Shown here: one piece after another, positions 12,871 through 24,059 of the stretch
Layout: every line of letters begins with the position of its first letter
How positions within the stretch are numbered: position 1 is the first letter of the stretch
Assembly (NCBI RefSeq): GCF_000715075.1
Contig: NC_134096.1
Span: 69,941,026 to 70,005,025, forward strand
Length of the DNA stretch: 64,000 nucleotides
From: Nicotiana tabacum
Taxonomy: Eukaryota; Streptophyta; Magnoliopsida; Solanales; Solanaceae
Reading direction: 5' to 3'
The notes under the pieces: model-generated
Databases searched by the model: none
Told to the model about the DNA's origin: nothing
Seen by the model: the letters and a program-made list of their open reading frames with translations, nothing else
Made by a program: the position numbers and the translations under genes

Positions 12871-13564
12871 ATACCAGAAGCCTGAAGACTTAGCAGTAAC
12901 ACAAATCAACTTTTAATCCGTTAAGCACCAGAAACTCACCCGAGGCCCCCGGGACCTCAACCAAACATACCAACCAATCCTAAAACGTCATACGAACTTA
13001 GTCGAGCCCTCAAATCACATCAACTAACGTTGAAACTACGAATCGCACCATGAATCGAGCTTATAAATTTTCAAATCTTTCAACTTCTAAAACCCGTGCC
13101 AAAACCTATCAAATCAACCCGGAATGACGTCAAATTTTGCAGTCAAGTGCCAAATAACATAACGGAGTTGTTCCAACTCTCGGAATTACATTCCCACCCC
13201 GATATCAAAAAGTCCACTTCCGGTCCAAATCTCCAAAAGTTCGACTTTCGCCATTTCAAGCCTAAATAAGCTACAGACCTCGGATTTACAGTCCGAACAC
13301 GCTCCTAAGTCCAAAATCACCCAACGGAGCTAATGGAATAGACAAAACTCCATTCCGGAGTCGTCTTCACATAGTTCCGACTATGGTCAAAATCCTAAGA
13401 CTTAAGCTTTCGTTTCAGGGACTAAGCGTCCCAAATCACTCTGAAATATCTGGCATACTAATTCAACCATGCATGCAAGTCAATACACATAATTTGAAGC
13501 TGATCAGGGCCTTATGCCACCGAACGAGACTTAAATGCTTAAAACGACCGGCCGGATCGTTACA

Positions 13565-16355
13565 ACAGATCAATTCGTACTTGAAGAAAAGCTGCTGGAA
13601 TTTCTGGGCAGCTTGCTATTTATTTTTCACATAAGCATGAACAGTGCCCGCAGGTGCGTAAACTGTGTCCGCAGGTGCGATACTGGGCAGAAACATAAGG
13701 ACCAAATATCAGTCACTTTGTCATTTTCGATTGAGATTTCAAAGCTCGGTTTTTGGGCGATTTTGGAGGAGTCCTTCACGACTTTGACTTGGGTAATTAT
13801 TCTATATCCTATAGTGTTTATATTTCTTGAATCCATGATTATATTCATCATTTAATTTCGGATTTAAATGGAGGAAATCAAGTTTTTTGCAAAATCTTCC
13901 AAAAACGAAAATTTAAGATTTGGAGGTCGAGTTGTTATTGGAATTCGATAAAATTGATATGGTTGAACTTATATCAGAATGGGTGTTTGGATTTCCTGAA
14001 AATTTTGTCGGGTTCCGAGAGGCGAATCCCCCATTGACTTTTGTTGACTTTTTGGAATAAATTTTTAAGTCGAAATATTATTATTTGGAATTATTTTCGA
14101 TGAATTCTAATGAAGTTATACAATTGAATTGGATAGATTTGAGATGTCCGGAGGTCAATTAAAGCAAGAAGGCAATTTTGAAATATTTGCATAACTTCAA
14201 AAAGGTAAGTGTCTTGCTTAACCTCGAGTGGGGGAATTACCCCTTAGGCATCGAGTCTTATATGCCATTTGTGAAATGTGAAAAGCCGTGTACGCGAGGT
14301 GACGAGTACATACTCGGGCTTATATGTGCAAAATTCATTGAGTTAAAGTCTTGGGCAAATTGTATAGTAATCTGGATAATTGTTAGTATTTATTAAATCA
14401 TCTATTTGTCATGCCTAAATCCTTGTTGTTGGATTTGTTTTTATATGACAATTTGATGTGATTGTTACTTGAAAATTTATGTAATTTCGTGAGTATTGTT
14501 GGTTTGATATTTTTTGGAATTTAATTTCAATATGAATTTTTCCTATGCAAATAATTAATTAAGCAATTCTTTTTTAAAAAGAAGTGTTAATATAATTATC
14601 TAAGTTTAGATTAATGAAGGCTTTGCTTTATGCTGAGTAATTTTTATCTTTGTTGATTATTTTGGGGGTGTTATACACATTGTGTGGGGCCTTCGGCTAT
14701 TTGTTGTGAAATTAATTGATTTGGTTGTATCTTTGGAACTTTGGTTGTGGCCATTGGGAAAATTATGATATGAATGTATTTTTGTTATGTTGTCGTGATA
14801 ATTTTTCGTGTAAATTATTGTGTTGTGTGAGTTATTATTTTGGGGAGATAAGGGTGGCATTTCACCATTGATATTATGTGGGTATAAGGGTGGCATTTCA
14901 CTGTTGTTGTGTTTGTTGGAATATTGTCTGGGCGGAGCGATAAGGGTGGCAATAGGAGCGATAAGGGTGGCTATTGATATTGTCTGGGCGGAGCGATAAG
15001 GGTGGCTATTATCAGGGACGATATGTGATGATGTGGAGTTGTGATGTTGGTTATTTTTATGTGATGTTGTGATATTCTTATGTTTATTTTTATACCTTGT
15101 GCAATTTGTCTTGTTGTTGGTAAATTGATAACAATCTGATTATGTTGAAATTGAGAGCTTGTGGCTATTGCCAAGCCGATTACAAAATAAAATGTGTGCA
15201 CGAGGTACCGTGAGTAAATAATGAAGATATTGGCACGTGAATTGTCCGTGCAGTTGTGATATGAAATGTGGGCACGAGGTGCTGTGATTAAATGATAATA
15301 ATATTGGCACGTGAACTGTCCGTGCAACTGTGATATGAAAAGTGGGCACGAGGTGCCGAGGAAAATATAATGATTTAATTATGGGCATGAAGTGACCTGG
15401 AAATATAAAAATGGGCCGAGACACGTGTTTACAAAAAATATGAAAATGGGGTGAGACCCGTATTTTTATGATTATGAAATGAGGTGTCACATGGTGACTT
15501 TTGAATTGAAAGAATTATATTCAAAATATTTATTTGGAAGGATTTTTATTCAAAAAGAATTATATGAAAGAATTGTATTTGAAAGATATTTATTTGAGAA
15601 AATTATATTTGAAGAGATTTATTGAAAGAATTTTATATTCGAAAGATGTTTATTTGAGGAAATTATATTTGAGAAAGTGTTTTATTCATAAGAATTATGT
15701 GTGATAGATATTTAATTGAAGAACTTGATTTAGCTGGGTGTAATTGTATTTATCAATTGCTGAGCGATATTAATGGTGATTTTATTGTCTTACTGTGCAC
15801 ATCACTGGTTGTTTTATGTTGCCCTTATTGTTATTTGTTTCCTATTATTTTGTATATTATATTGCACAGGGTATTAGACTAGTGAGTGTCTTGATTGTAC
15901 CTCGTCTCTACTCCACTGAGGTTAGTCTTGATACTTACTGGGTACCGACCGTGGTGTACTCATACTACACTTCTACATATTTTTGTGCAGAGCCAAGTAT
16001 TGGAGATATCGGACTTGGACAGAGTTTAAGCGGGATTGTAAGGATTCAAGGTAGAGCTGCTTGGTCGTTGCAGTCCCTTGGAGTCTTTTCATTTCATTGT
16101 ACTGTTAATTTTTAATCAAACAATATTGTATATTCGGTCCTCGTGATCATCCCATGTATTCAGTTAGAGTTCGTGACTCAGTACTACCAATCTTGGGAGG
16201 TTGTATATTCATATTTGTTCCGTTGTTAGTTTTGATTACTTATTCATATATAAAATATAAAATAAAAACTCCAAAAATGTAATTGAAATCGGCTTACTAA
16301 GTCTTAGAGACTAGGTGCCATCATGACGCTTGTGATGGGTTTTCGGGTCGTGACA
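13565..16355 (+). mobile_element. Host element 5' LTR, second part
   Basis: It continues the LTR interrupted at 4010 and ends TTTTCGGGTCGTGACA at 16355, followed by a primer-binding site. In order it has a short GC-word pair (cgcaggtgcg, 13655-13682), a donor-like aaagGTAAGT (GT at 14215), a cgaggtgacgagtac box (about 14296-14320), tandem arrays (14838-15010 and 15190-15360), an A-rich 30-bp repeat run (15495-15690), the conserved box (15898-15945) and an acceptor-like tttttgtgcag ending at 15990. Reading frames in it are not gene-like. Confidence 0.8.
14838..15360 (+). repeat. Tandem repeats: gataagggtggc units, then about 110-bp hairpin units
   Basis: From 14838 to 15010 the word ataagggtggc recurs five times at uneven spacing, part of it with gtctgggcggagcg. 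From about 15190 to 15360 a longer unit repeats two to three times: a gcacgaggt..ccgtg hairpin followed by ggCACG..CGTGc arms around a short loop and gtgatatgaaa. The GCACG/CGTGC arms match those of otherwise different arrays at 5261, 11163 and 31271. Confidence 0.7.
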
Positions 16356-16358
16356 AGT

Positions 16359-16370
16359 TGGTATAAGAGC
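16359..16370 (+). promoter_or_regulatory. tRNA-Met primer-binding site of the host element
   Basis: TGGTATAAGAGC, one mismatch from the initiator tRNA-Met complement, three bases after the LTR end at 16355. It fixes the LTR border and the plus orientation of this element. Confidence 0.85.
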
Positions 16371-16554
16371 TCTAGGTTCATAGGTTCTATGAGTCACGAA
16401 CGAGTCTAGTAGAGTCTTGCGGATCGATACGGAGACGTTTGTACTTATCTTTGAGAGGCTACATAACTGTTAGGAAATTTTCACTTCATTCATTCTTGTC
16501 GTGCGGATTTGTTGATTTTGGAATTTGAGCCTTTGTATCTATATTCTCTTACAG

Positions 16555-16926
16555 ATGGTGAAGACACGTGCTACCGGGTTAGCTGAGCAGGAATCTGCAC
16601 ATACTGCTAGGGCTGCAAGAGGTCGGGGCCGAGGTAGAGTTCGTGGCAGAGGTCGAGGAAGGGCACGTGCCGCGACTAGAGCACTTGTCAGAGTAGCAGT
16701 TGAGGAGCCGCCAGTAGCTCCAGTTGGGGGACAGGTACCAGAAGCACCTGTTGTTGTTACCCCCGGACTTTAGGAGACTTTGGCACAGTTCCTGAGTATG
16801 TTTGGTACATTAACTCAGGTGGGATTGATTTCTGTTGCACCAAATATTTCGCTGATTGGGGGAGTAGCTCAGACTCCTACCACAACTCCTGAGCAGCAGG
16901 TTCACGTTGGTCAGGTTCCTGGTGTA
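16555..16926 (+). pseudogene. Gag of the host element, N-terminal part, interrupted
   Basis: The ATG at 16555 follows tattctcttacag, a good splice-acceptor-like tract. The N-terminus is basic and Arg/Gly-rich (RGRGRGRVRGRGRGRAR), then proline-rich. An in-frame TAG stands after VTPGL where the sister gags have glutamine. The frame then runs to 16926, where the minus-strand chromovirus is inserted; it resumes at 28399. The open part before the stop is 73 residues. The basic N-terminus probably contacts nucleic acid, by analogy with the family. Confidence 0.8.
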
Positions 16927-19900
16927 GTACCGGTACCTAAATTCCTTCCGTAGGATGTCGTGATAGCACCTAGTTTCTAAGACTAGGTAAGCCTATCAAT
17001 GCGGAATAATAATAAATATATGAAATAAATAAACTACAATTCAAACAATTTCAACTCCCAAAACCCGGTAGGAATAAGTCACAAGTTTCTAAGAATTTGT
17101 TCTCAATGTCTCTATATATCAAGGTCTAAAGAAAAATAAGGAAGCAACAAAAAAATGATAGAAGGGGACTGCGGAGTCTGCGGACGCTAACAGATATACC
17201 TCAAAGTCTCCGTACGCAGGTAACTTTCTGACGTCTAGGCTGGTAAGATGTACCTGGATCTGCATAAAATGATGTGCAGAAGCGTAGTATGAGTACACCA
17301 CAGTGGTACCCAGTAAGTGCCAAGCCTAATCTCGGTAGAGTAGTGACGAGGTCAGGTGAGGCTCTACTGGAATATAATAATGGCATGGTAAAATGTTTAA
17401 CAATATAGTAAAATAAAATGACATTGGAAATGAATCAAGTAGTGTGTCACCATTTAATTAAGAAAATAATGGCAAATAATATCTCGTGGAAACCAAACAG
17501 AATTTCAAATAATATCTAGTGAAAACAAAACCGAATTTCCTTTCAACTTAAAGAAAATCACAACAAATAATCAAGGCAACTGCGGCTATAAATCAATATC
17601 AACAAGGGCACTCTCGAGGTACCGCCTCGTAGTCCCAAATCATAAACAAATTCACAATATCTCATTTCCTTATCTCACCGCGGGAGCCTTCACAATTTAT
17701 TTGAAAGAAAATATTTTTCCCGAAATAGCATCCCGCGTTTTAGCCATCCTTATCACACCGCATGAATTCTTGTAGTTCCCCCTACTAGCCACGCGTATCA
17801 AGCCACCCTTATCTCACCGCATGCGTTTCAATACCCAGACCTTATACCACCGCATGCGTATCAATATCACAATATATCACAATTTGCACCTCAAGTGCTC
17901 AAATAATGTAACTTGCCAAAATAATTCAACAACAATATTTTTTCACAATAAAGAGCTCACGGCTCATGACAAAATAAATCATCAATAATATTTTTCCACA
18001 ATAAAGAGCTCACTGCCCCATCACAATGAGTACAAAAATCTTAAAAAATATTCAAGAATAAATAATTCAGGAAAATATTTTTTCAAAATCTTTAATACGT
18101 TGCTGCAATATCAAATTTAAAATGTCAAATACTTCATATTAATAATGTTTAATTTAAAGAAATTCACCCTTCAAGTAATGCACTGAATAAAAGAAACCAA
18201 GTTTCAACTAAACAGGTATAACAATTAGCAGGAAAAGGTCAAACAAATTTAAGGTATATATCTCATATCAACGATGAGGAATATAACAAGATAAAATAAT
18301 TTAATAAATGCACAACAATGAACTACACAATTTAAAAATATAATCTTTCACATTTAGCCCGTGTACACACTCGTCACCTCGTGTACATGACTTTCAACAC
18401 ATTTTAATAATCACATTAATATCAATTCTAGAGGAAATTTCCCCCACATAAGGTTAGACAAGTCACTTACCTCGACTTGCTCCAATTTAACCAAGTAGTA
18501 TGCTTTTTCCTCGATTTTCTGATTCAGATCGACTCGTATCTAGTCATGATTAATTCGATACAGTCAACAAAAATTATATAATCAATTCCATAAGAAAATA
18601 CTATATTTTTCAATAAAATCTGAAATTAACTCAAAAATGGCCCGTGGGGCCCATGTCTCGGAATCCGGTGAAAGTTACGAAATATGAACGCCCATTCAAC
18701 TACGAGTCCAACCATACCATTTTTACAAAAATCCGACATCAACTTGACCTTCAAATCTCAAATTCTCATTTTGAAATCCCTAGGCCCAAATCCTCTAATT
18801 TCACTTCAAAAATATATAATCTATTCAAAATATTCAATGATAATCCAATATAATTGACTAACAATGATCACATGTGACTTACCTCATGTATTCCCGTGAA
18901 TTCTCTCTGAAAAATTGCCAAAATCCGTGTTGAAAATGTCCAAATGACAAAAATATCGGAACTCCTATGTTTTTTGTAATCTGGTCAGTGCTTTCGCACC
19001 TGCGGTACTGCATCTGCGGTGAAATACCGCATCTGCAGAAATTGCTCAGCCCAGCTGCCTTCGCTTCTGCGAGTTTTGGACCGCATCTGTACCTTCGCAG
19101 GTGCGGAAATTTCCATCGCACCTGCGGACCTGCCCGCACCTGCGCCCTTCCTCTCGCTTCTGCGCAACATGAGCCGCATCTGCGGCTCCAATCTGGGCAG
19201 CCCTTCGTCCGCTTCTGCGAGCCACAGCTCGCTTGTGCGAGTCCGCACCTGCGGTTAGTCCCTCCGCAGGTGCGATGACACCAGAAGCTACAAATTTCAA
19301 AATTTGCCTATGTCCAAAAATTGATCCGATTTCGATCCGGATCGCACTCGGGGTATTCGGGACCTCGTCCGAAAATACCAACAAGTCCTAAATCATCATA
19401 CGAACTTAGTCGAGTCTTCAAATCACATCCAACAACACTAAAAACACGAATCACACATAGATTCAAGCCTAATAAATCTTAAGAATTTCCAACTTCTACA
19501 TTCGATGTCGAAACCTATCAAATCAAGTCTGATTGGCCTCAAATTCTGTACATAAGTAATAAATGACGTAACAGAGCTGTTAAAATTTTCAGAATTGGAT
19601 TCCAACCCCGATATCAAAAAGTCAACTCCCCGGTCAATCTTCCAATCTTAAATTCCTATTTTAGCCATTTCAAGCCTAATTTTACTACGGACTTCCAAAT
19701 AAAATTCAGATCACGCTCCTAAGTCCAAAATCACCATATGGAGCTGTTGGAATCATCAAAATTCGATTCCAGGGTCGTTTGTATATAATTCGACATTCGG
19801 TCACTATTTGAATTTAAACTTTTAATTTTCCTTCAAAATTCCATATATCGGGCTAGGGACCTCGGAATTTGATTCCGGGCATACGCCCAAGTCCCAAATC

Positions 19901-20142
19901 ACGATACGAACCTATCAAAACTGTCAAACACTGATCTGAGTTTGCTTGCTAAAAATGTTGACCAAGGTCAACTCAGTTGAGTTTTAAAGCTCTAATTCAT
20001 ATTTTAATTCATTTTTCGCATAAAAACTTTCCGGAAAATTTTACGGACTGTGCACGCAAGTCGAGTAATGATAAATAGTGTTCGAGGTCTTAGAACACAG
20101 AATTAATTATTAAATTTAAAGATAACATTTTGGGTCATCACA
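16927..20142 (-). mobile_element. 3' LTR of the chromovirus, outer terminus altered
   Basis: It is homologous along its length to 25192-28393, but the terminal ten bases differ. Where the other LTR has tgtcacgacc, this one has gtaccggtac, the ten bases of target gag that follow the duplication on the far side (28399-28408). Inside are an acceptor-like site near 17260, the conserved box (17308-17352), cgcatgcg repeats (17745-17860), a donor-like GTAAGT (18470-18465 on minus) and the GC word array (18985-19275). Confidence 0.82.
18985..19275 (-). repeat. GC-rich word array in the chromovirus 3' LTR
   Basis: Dense copies of cgcacctgcgg, cgcatctgcgg and cgcttctgcg. The inner edge is about 520 bp upstream, in transcription direction, of the donor-like GTAAGT. 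Overlapping frames of up to 112 codons on both strands have only repetitive Arg/Cys/Ser-rich composition and are not genes. Confidence 0.75.
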
Positions 20143-20775
20143 TTCTCCACCTGAGCTGGTGAATAAATGTGGATAACAGCTGCGTATATCATGTTCGGTC
20201 TCCCAAGTCACCTCATCGACCGGATGACCCTTCCACTGAACCTTCACGGAAGCAATGTTCTTTGACCTCAGCTTTCGAACCTGCCTATCCAAAATAGCCA
20301 CTGGTTCCTCAAAATAAGATAGATCCTTGTCCAACTGAACCGAACTGAAGTCTAACACATGAGACGGATCGCCGTGATATTTCTGAAGCATGGAAACATG
20401 GAATACCGGATGAACCGCATAGAGACTAGGTGGTAATGCAAGTTTGTAAGCCACCTCTCCAACTCTCTCAAGAATCTCAAAAGGCCCAATATACCTAGGG
20501 CTCAACTTTCCCTTCTTCCCGAACCTCATCACACCCTTCATAGGCGACACCCGGAGCAATACCCGCTCACCAACCATGAATGCAACATCATGAACCTTCC
20601 GATCTGCATAACTCTTTTGTCTAGATTGGGCTGTATGAAGTTGATCCTGAATCAACTTAACCTTTTCCAAGGCATCCTGAACCAAGTCTGTACCCAATAG
20701 TCTAGCCTCGCCCGGTTCAAACCAACCCACTGGAGACCGGCACCGCCTACCATACAAGGCCTCATACGGAGCCAT
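20116..20775 (-). pseudogene. Integrase C-terminal part with chromodomain
   Basis: This is the end of the pol polyprotein. Residues 1-20 hold the conserved MAPYEALYGRRCRSP motif, then the integrase C-terminal region (GERVLLRVSP, LSPRYIGPFEIL, HPVFHVSMLQKY) and, from about residue 165, a chromodomain (VKVQWKGHP, VTWETE). Chromodomains of this type are thought to steer integration to heterochromatin. It is in frame with the integrase core and separated from it by one TAG (20787-20785). The frame runs through the polypurine tract and stops 27 bases inside the LTR, so the end of pol, the plus-strand primer and the LTR edge overlap. Confidence 0.88.
20143..20155 (-). promoter_or_regulatory. Polypurine tract of the chromovirus
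   Basis: On minus it reads ctcaggtggagaa directly before TGTGATGACCC, the LTR start. It lies within the coding frame of the integrase C-terminus (Ser-Ser-Gly-Gly-Glu). Confidence 0.7.
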
Positions 20776-20787
20776 CTGAATGCTTGA

Positions 20788-21324
20788 CTAGTAACTGTTG
20801 TTGTAATCAAACTCCGCAAGTGGTAAGAACTGATCCCAAGCACCCCCAAAATCTATCACACACGCACGAAGCATATCCTCCAGTATCTGAATAGTGCATT
20901 CGGACTGCCCGTCCGTCTGGGGGTGAAATGTTGTACTCAACTCTACCCGAGTACCCAACTCACGCTGTACTGCCCTCCAAAACCGTGAGGTAAACTGTGT
21001 ACCCCGGTCAGAGATGATAGATACTGGTACACCGTGAAGTCTGGCAATCTCGCGAATATATACCTGAGCCAGCTGCTCTAAAGAGTAAGTAGTAATCACA
21101 GGAATGAAATGAGCTGATTTGGTCAGCCTATCCACAATCACCCAAACTGCATCAAACTTTCGATGAGTTCGTGGGAGCCCAACAATGAAATCCATAGTGA
21201 TCCGCTCCCATTTCCATTCTGGAATCTCTAACTTCTGAATTAATCCACCCGGTCGTTGATGCCCATATTTCACCTGTTGACAATTTAGACGTCGAGATAC
21301 ATACTCCACTATGTCTTTCTTCAT
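20788..21324 (-). pseudogene. Integrase catalytic core
   Basis: It carries out insertion of the cDNA into the host chromosome. The motifs of the DD35E core are visible: the first Asp in ITMDFIVGLP, the second in ISDRGTQFTSRFW, and the Glu in TDGQSECTIQILEDML. The two Cys-containing halves of the zinc-binding region are nearby (LNCQQVK here, its His partners in the next part upstream). A TGA at 21327-21325 separates it from the upstream part and a TAG from the C-terminal part; the reading frame is the same throughout, so these are simple nonsense changes. Confidence 0.88.
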
Positions 21325-21330
21325 CCGCCT

Positions 21331-21768
21331 TCACCAATAGTGATGTCTCAAGTCCTGATACATCTTTGCAGCACCCAGATGAATGGAGTACTGCGAACTG
21401 TGAGCCTCCTGGAGAATCAACTCACGCAAGCCATCTACATTGGGTACACATAGCCTGCCCTGCATCCGTAGTACACCGTCATCTCCAATACTGACTTCCT
21501 TGGCATCACTATGCTGAACTGTATCCTTAAGGACAAGCAAATGAGAAGACTGATAAATACAAGCCAAAACTCGGCTCAGCTCGGAAACATCCAACCTTAC
21601 AAACTGGTTGGCTAAGGCCTGAACATCCAAGGCTAAAGGCCTCTCTACTACCGGTAAATATGCTAAGCTGCCCAAACTCTCCGCCTTACGACTCAAGGCA
21701 TCGGCCACTACATTGGCCTTCCCAGGATGATAGAGAACGGTGATATCATAATCCTTAAGCAACTCCAA
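21331..21768 (-). pseudogene. RNase H end and integrase zinc-binding domain
   Basis: The N-terminal part contains the end of RNase H (VLYHPGKANVVADALSRK). After a variable linker comes the H2C2 integrase domain beginning in ILQEAHSSQYSIHLGAAKMYQDLRHHYW. It is in the same frame as the RNase H part upstream and the integrase core downstream, with a stop at each joint. Confidence 0.85.
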
Positions 21769-21798
21769 CCATCTCTGCTGCCGTAAATTAAGATCCTT

Positions 21799-22158
21799 CT
21801 ATTTAAACAGATGTTGTAGCCTCCGGTGATCGGTGTAGACCTCACAATGGACACCGCACAAATAATGCCACCAAAATTTTAAGGCATAAACAATAGCTGC
21901 TAACTCCAGGTCATGTACAGGATAATTCTTCCCATGCACCTTTAACTGTCTGGACGCGTAGGCAATCACCCTACCATATTGCATCAACACCGCATCGAGA
22001 CCAATACGTGACGTGTCACAATACACAGTATAAGACCCTGTACCTGTAGGTAATACTAATACTGGGGTTGTAGTCAAAGTTGTCTTGAGCTTTTGAAAGC
22101 TTTCCTCACATTCTTCAGTCCACCTGAATGGAGCACCCTTCTGGGTTAATTTGGTCAT
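21799..22158 (-). pseudogene. RNase H domain
   Basis: It removes template RNA during reverse transcription. Visible motifs are the [16 protein letters not shown] strand carrying the first catalytic Asp, [27 protein letters not shown] with the catalytic Glu, and [12 protein letters not shown] with the next Asp. It lies in a different frame from the reverse transcriptase upstream, so at least one indel falls between 22159 and 22255. Confidence 0.87.
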
Positions 22159-22255
22159 AGATGCAGCAATAGAAGAGAAACCCTTTTACAAATCAGCGAT
22201 AATACCCTGCCAAACCAAGAAAACTCCGGATTTCCGTAACTGAGGACGGTCTGGA

Positions 22256-22771
22256 CTAATTCTGCACTGCTTCAATCTTCTTCGGATCTACCTTGATCCC
22301 CTCACATGAAACTATATGACCCAAAAATCGCACCGAATCAAGCCAGAATTCACACTTTGAGAATTTTGCATATAACTTCTTTTCTCTCAAAATCTGAAGC
22401 ACAGTCCTTAGGTGTTGTTCATGATCTTCCCGACTCCGGGAATACACCAAAATGTCATCAATAAATACAATGACGAAATAATCAAGATAGGGATGAAATA
22501 CACTATTCATTAAGTGCATAAATGTTGTTGGGGCGTTGGTCAGCGCAAAAGACATCACAAGGAACTCGTAATGACCATACCGAGTCCTGAAAGCAGTCTT
22601 CGGGATATCTGGCTCCCGAATCTTCAATTGATGATAGCCTGAACGTAAGTCGATCTTAGAGAATACTCTGGCACCCTGAAGCTGATCAAATAGGTCATCA
22701 ATACGTGGCAATGGATACATGTTCTTCACGGTAACCTTGTTCAACTGGCGGTAATCAATACACATCCACAT
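22256..22771 (-). pseudogene. Reverse transcriptase, palm and fingers
   Basis: The segment of 171 residues holds [41 protein letters not shown] (first catalytic Asp), [14 protein letters not shown], a weakened [15 protein letters not shown], and FIDDILVYS with the catalytic DD pair. The YVDD-type box reads FIDD, an accepted variant in plant gypsy elements. The N-terminal part of the domain (22772-23118) is in other frames and carries stops. Confidence 0.9.
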
Positions 22772-23118
22772 AGAACCATCCTTCTTCTTTACAAATAAGA
22801 CAGGAGCACCCTAAGGCGATACACTAGGCCGAATGAAACCCTTATCAAGCAATTCCTATAACTGTTATTTTAATTCTTTCAACTCTGTCGGGGCCATACG
22901 GTATGGTGGAATAGAAATGGGTTGAGTGCCCAGTAACAAATCAATGCCAAAATCAATATCCCTGTCGGGTGGCATACCCGGAAGATCCGCTAGAAATACA
23001 TTGGGAAAATCCCTTACTATAGGAACTACTCCACGGTATGAGTATCAATACTAACATCTCTTACATAGGCCATATACGCATCACAACCATTCTCAACCAT
23101 TCGTTAAGCGTTAATAAA

Positions 23119-23871
23119 TTAAACAACCCTGCTAGGAACATGATCTGAGGTACCTCTCCACTCTAGCTGCGGTAGACCTAGCATAGCCAACGTCACCGTC
23201 TTGGCGTAACAATCAAGAATAGCGTGATAGGGCGACAACCAGTCCATGCTCAAAATAATATCAAAATCCATCATACTGAGCAATAATAAATCAGCTCTGG
23301 TCTCAAAACCACTAATAACAATTAAACACGACCGATACACACGGTCCACAATAATATATTCACCCACGGGTGTAGATACATAAACAGAAGAACTCAAGGA
23401 ATCACGTGATACGCCAAAATACGGGGCAAAATAAGATGACACATAAGAGTAAGTGGAGTCTGGATCAAATAAGGCTGATGCATCTCTATGACAGACCGGA
23501 ATAATACTTGTGATAACAGAATCGGATGCAACGGCATCTATCCTAGCAGGAAGGGCATAATATCTGGCATGGCCTCCCCCTCTAGGGCGACCTCTACCTT
23601 CCCGACCTCCACTTCTAGCTGGCTGTGCAGGTGCAGTGGCAACTAGTCCAGTAATCATGGCTTGAGAAGCCTGAGGACCCTGTGGAATAGGTGGGGCCTG
23701 AGAAATCCGTGGAGGTGCACCCCTCCTAAGTCTGGGGTAATCCCTCATGATATGACGAGTGTCACCACACTCAAAACAAGCCCTCAGAGCATGTGGCTGC
23801 TGGGACTGGCTCGGGCCTGATCGACTAGACTGCCCACTGAAAGCACCACGTACCAGAGGTACAGAAGACAC
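23119..23871 (-). pseudogene. Gag zinc knuckle and aspartic protease
   Basis: At residues about 32-46 there is a zinc knuckle CFECGDTRHIMRDY in which the last cysteine of CX2CX4HX4C is a tyrosine. An Arg/Gly-rich linker follows. The protease region shows ALFDPDSTYSYVSSYFAPY, where the active-site turn of the family (Asp, then Ser/Pro, Gly) has an Asp in place of Gly, and the second half MDFDIILSMDWLSPYHAILDC. Both lost residues would be expected to harm function. Confidence 0.85.
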
Positions 23872-24059
23872 TGGCGGTGCATAATATGGAACCTGAGATC
23901 TGGGAGTAGCCGAAATACCATTGGAAGTGCTGAATGAATAGGACGGCTCACATAACCTCTATCATGACGGGCTGCAACTGGGGCACAAGAATTATTATAT
24001 ATGCCAGAATCTCAAGGTCTCTTAGCTTCTCTCTCTTCCCTCTCCCGAGTCCGCATACC

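Larger units (their letters stand above)
4011..13564 (-). mobile_element. Gag-only gypsy retrotransposon with two very long LTRs
   Basis: On the minus strand the order is 5' LTR (13564-9911), primer-binding site (9907-9896), gag remnant (9711-8398), non-coding internal DNA, polypurine tract (7220-7208) and 3' LTR (7207-4011). LTRs are 3654 and 3197 bp and both begin TGTAACG and end GTGACA. The 2.7-kb interior has no reverse transcriptase, RNase H or integrase. That makes it a non-autonomous element of the terminal-repeat-with-gag kind, probably mobilised by a related chromovirus. It sits inside the LTR of the plus-strand element. The LTRs differ by substitutions, a roughly 400-bp deletion and repeat number, so the insertion is not recent. 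Confidence 0.8.
9911..13564 (-). mobile_element. 5' LTR of the gag-only element
   Basis: At 3654 bp this is the more complete LTR of the pair. In transcription order it holds the GC-rich word array (12870-12550), a decayed donor-like site (GTAGTT at 12025-12020 where other LTRs have GTAAGT), a gtgacgag box (about 11930-11960), four 38-bp hairpin units (11300-11163), an older four-unit array (11140-11001), the conserved box (about 10320-10275) and an acceptor-like site at 10226 (TTTTTGTACAG). The promoter and transcript start should lie in this LTR but cannot be pinned by eye. Confidence 0.8.

Noticed and set aside
18967..19384. Overlapping frames of about 80-112 residues on both strands (also at 6074-6559, 12425-12916 and 27087-27632)
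   Set aside because: Same cause: GC-word arrays in LTRs. No domain, and the frames exist on both strands alike.
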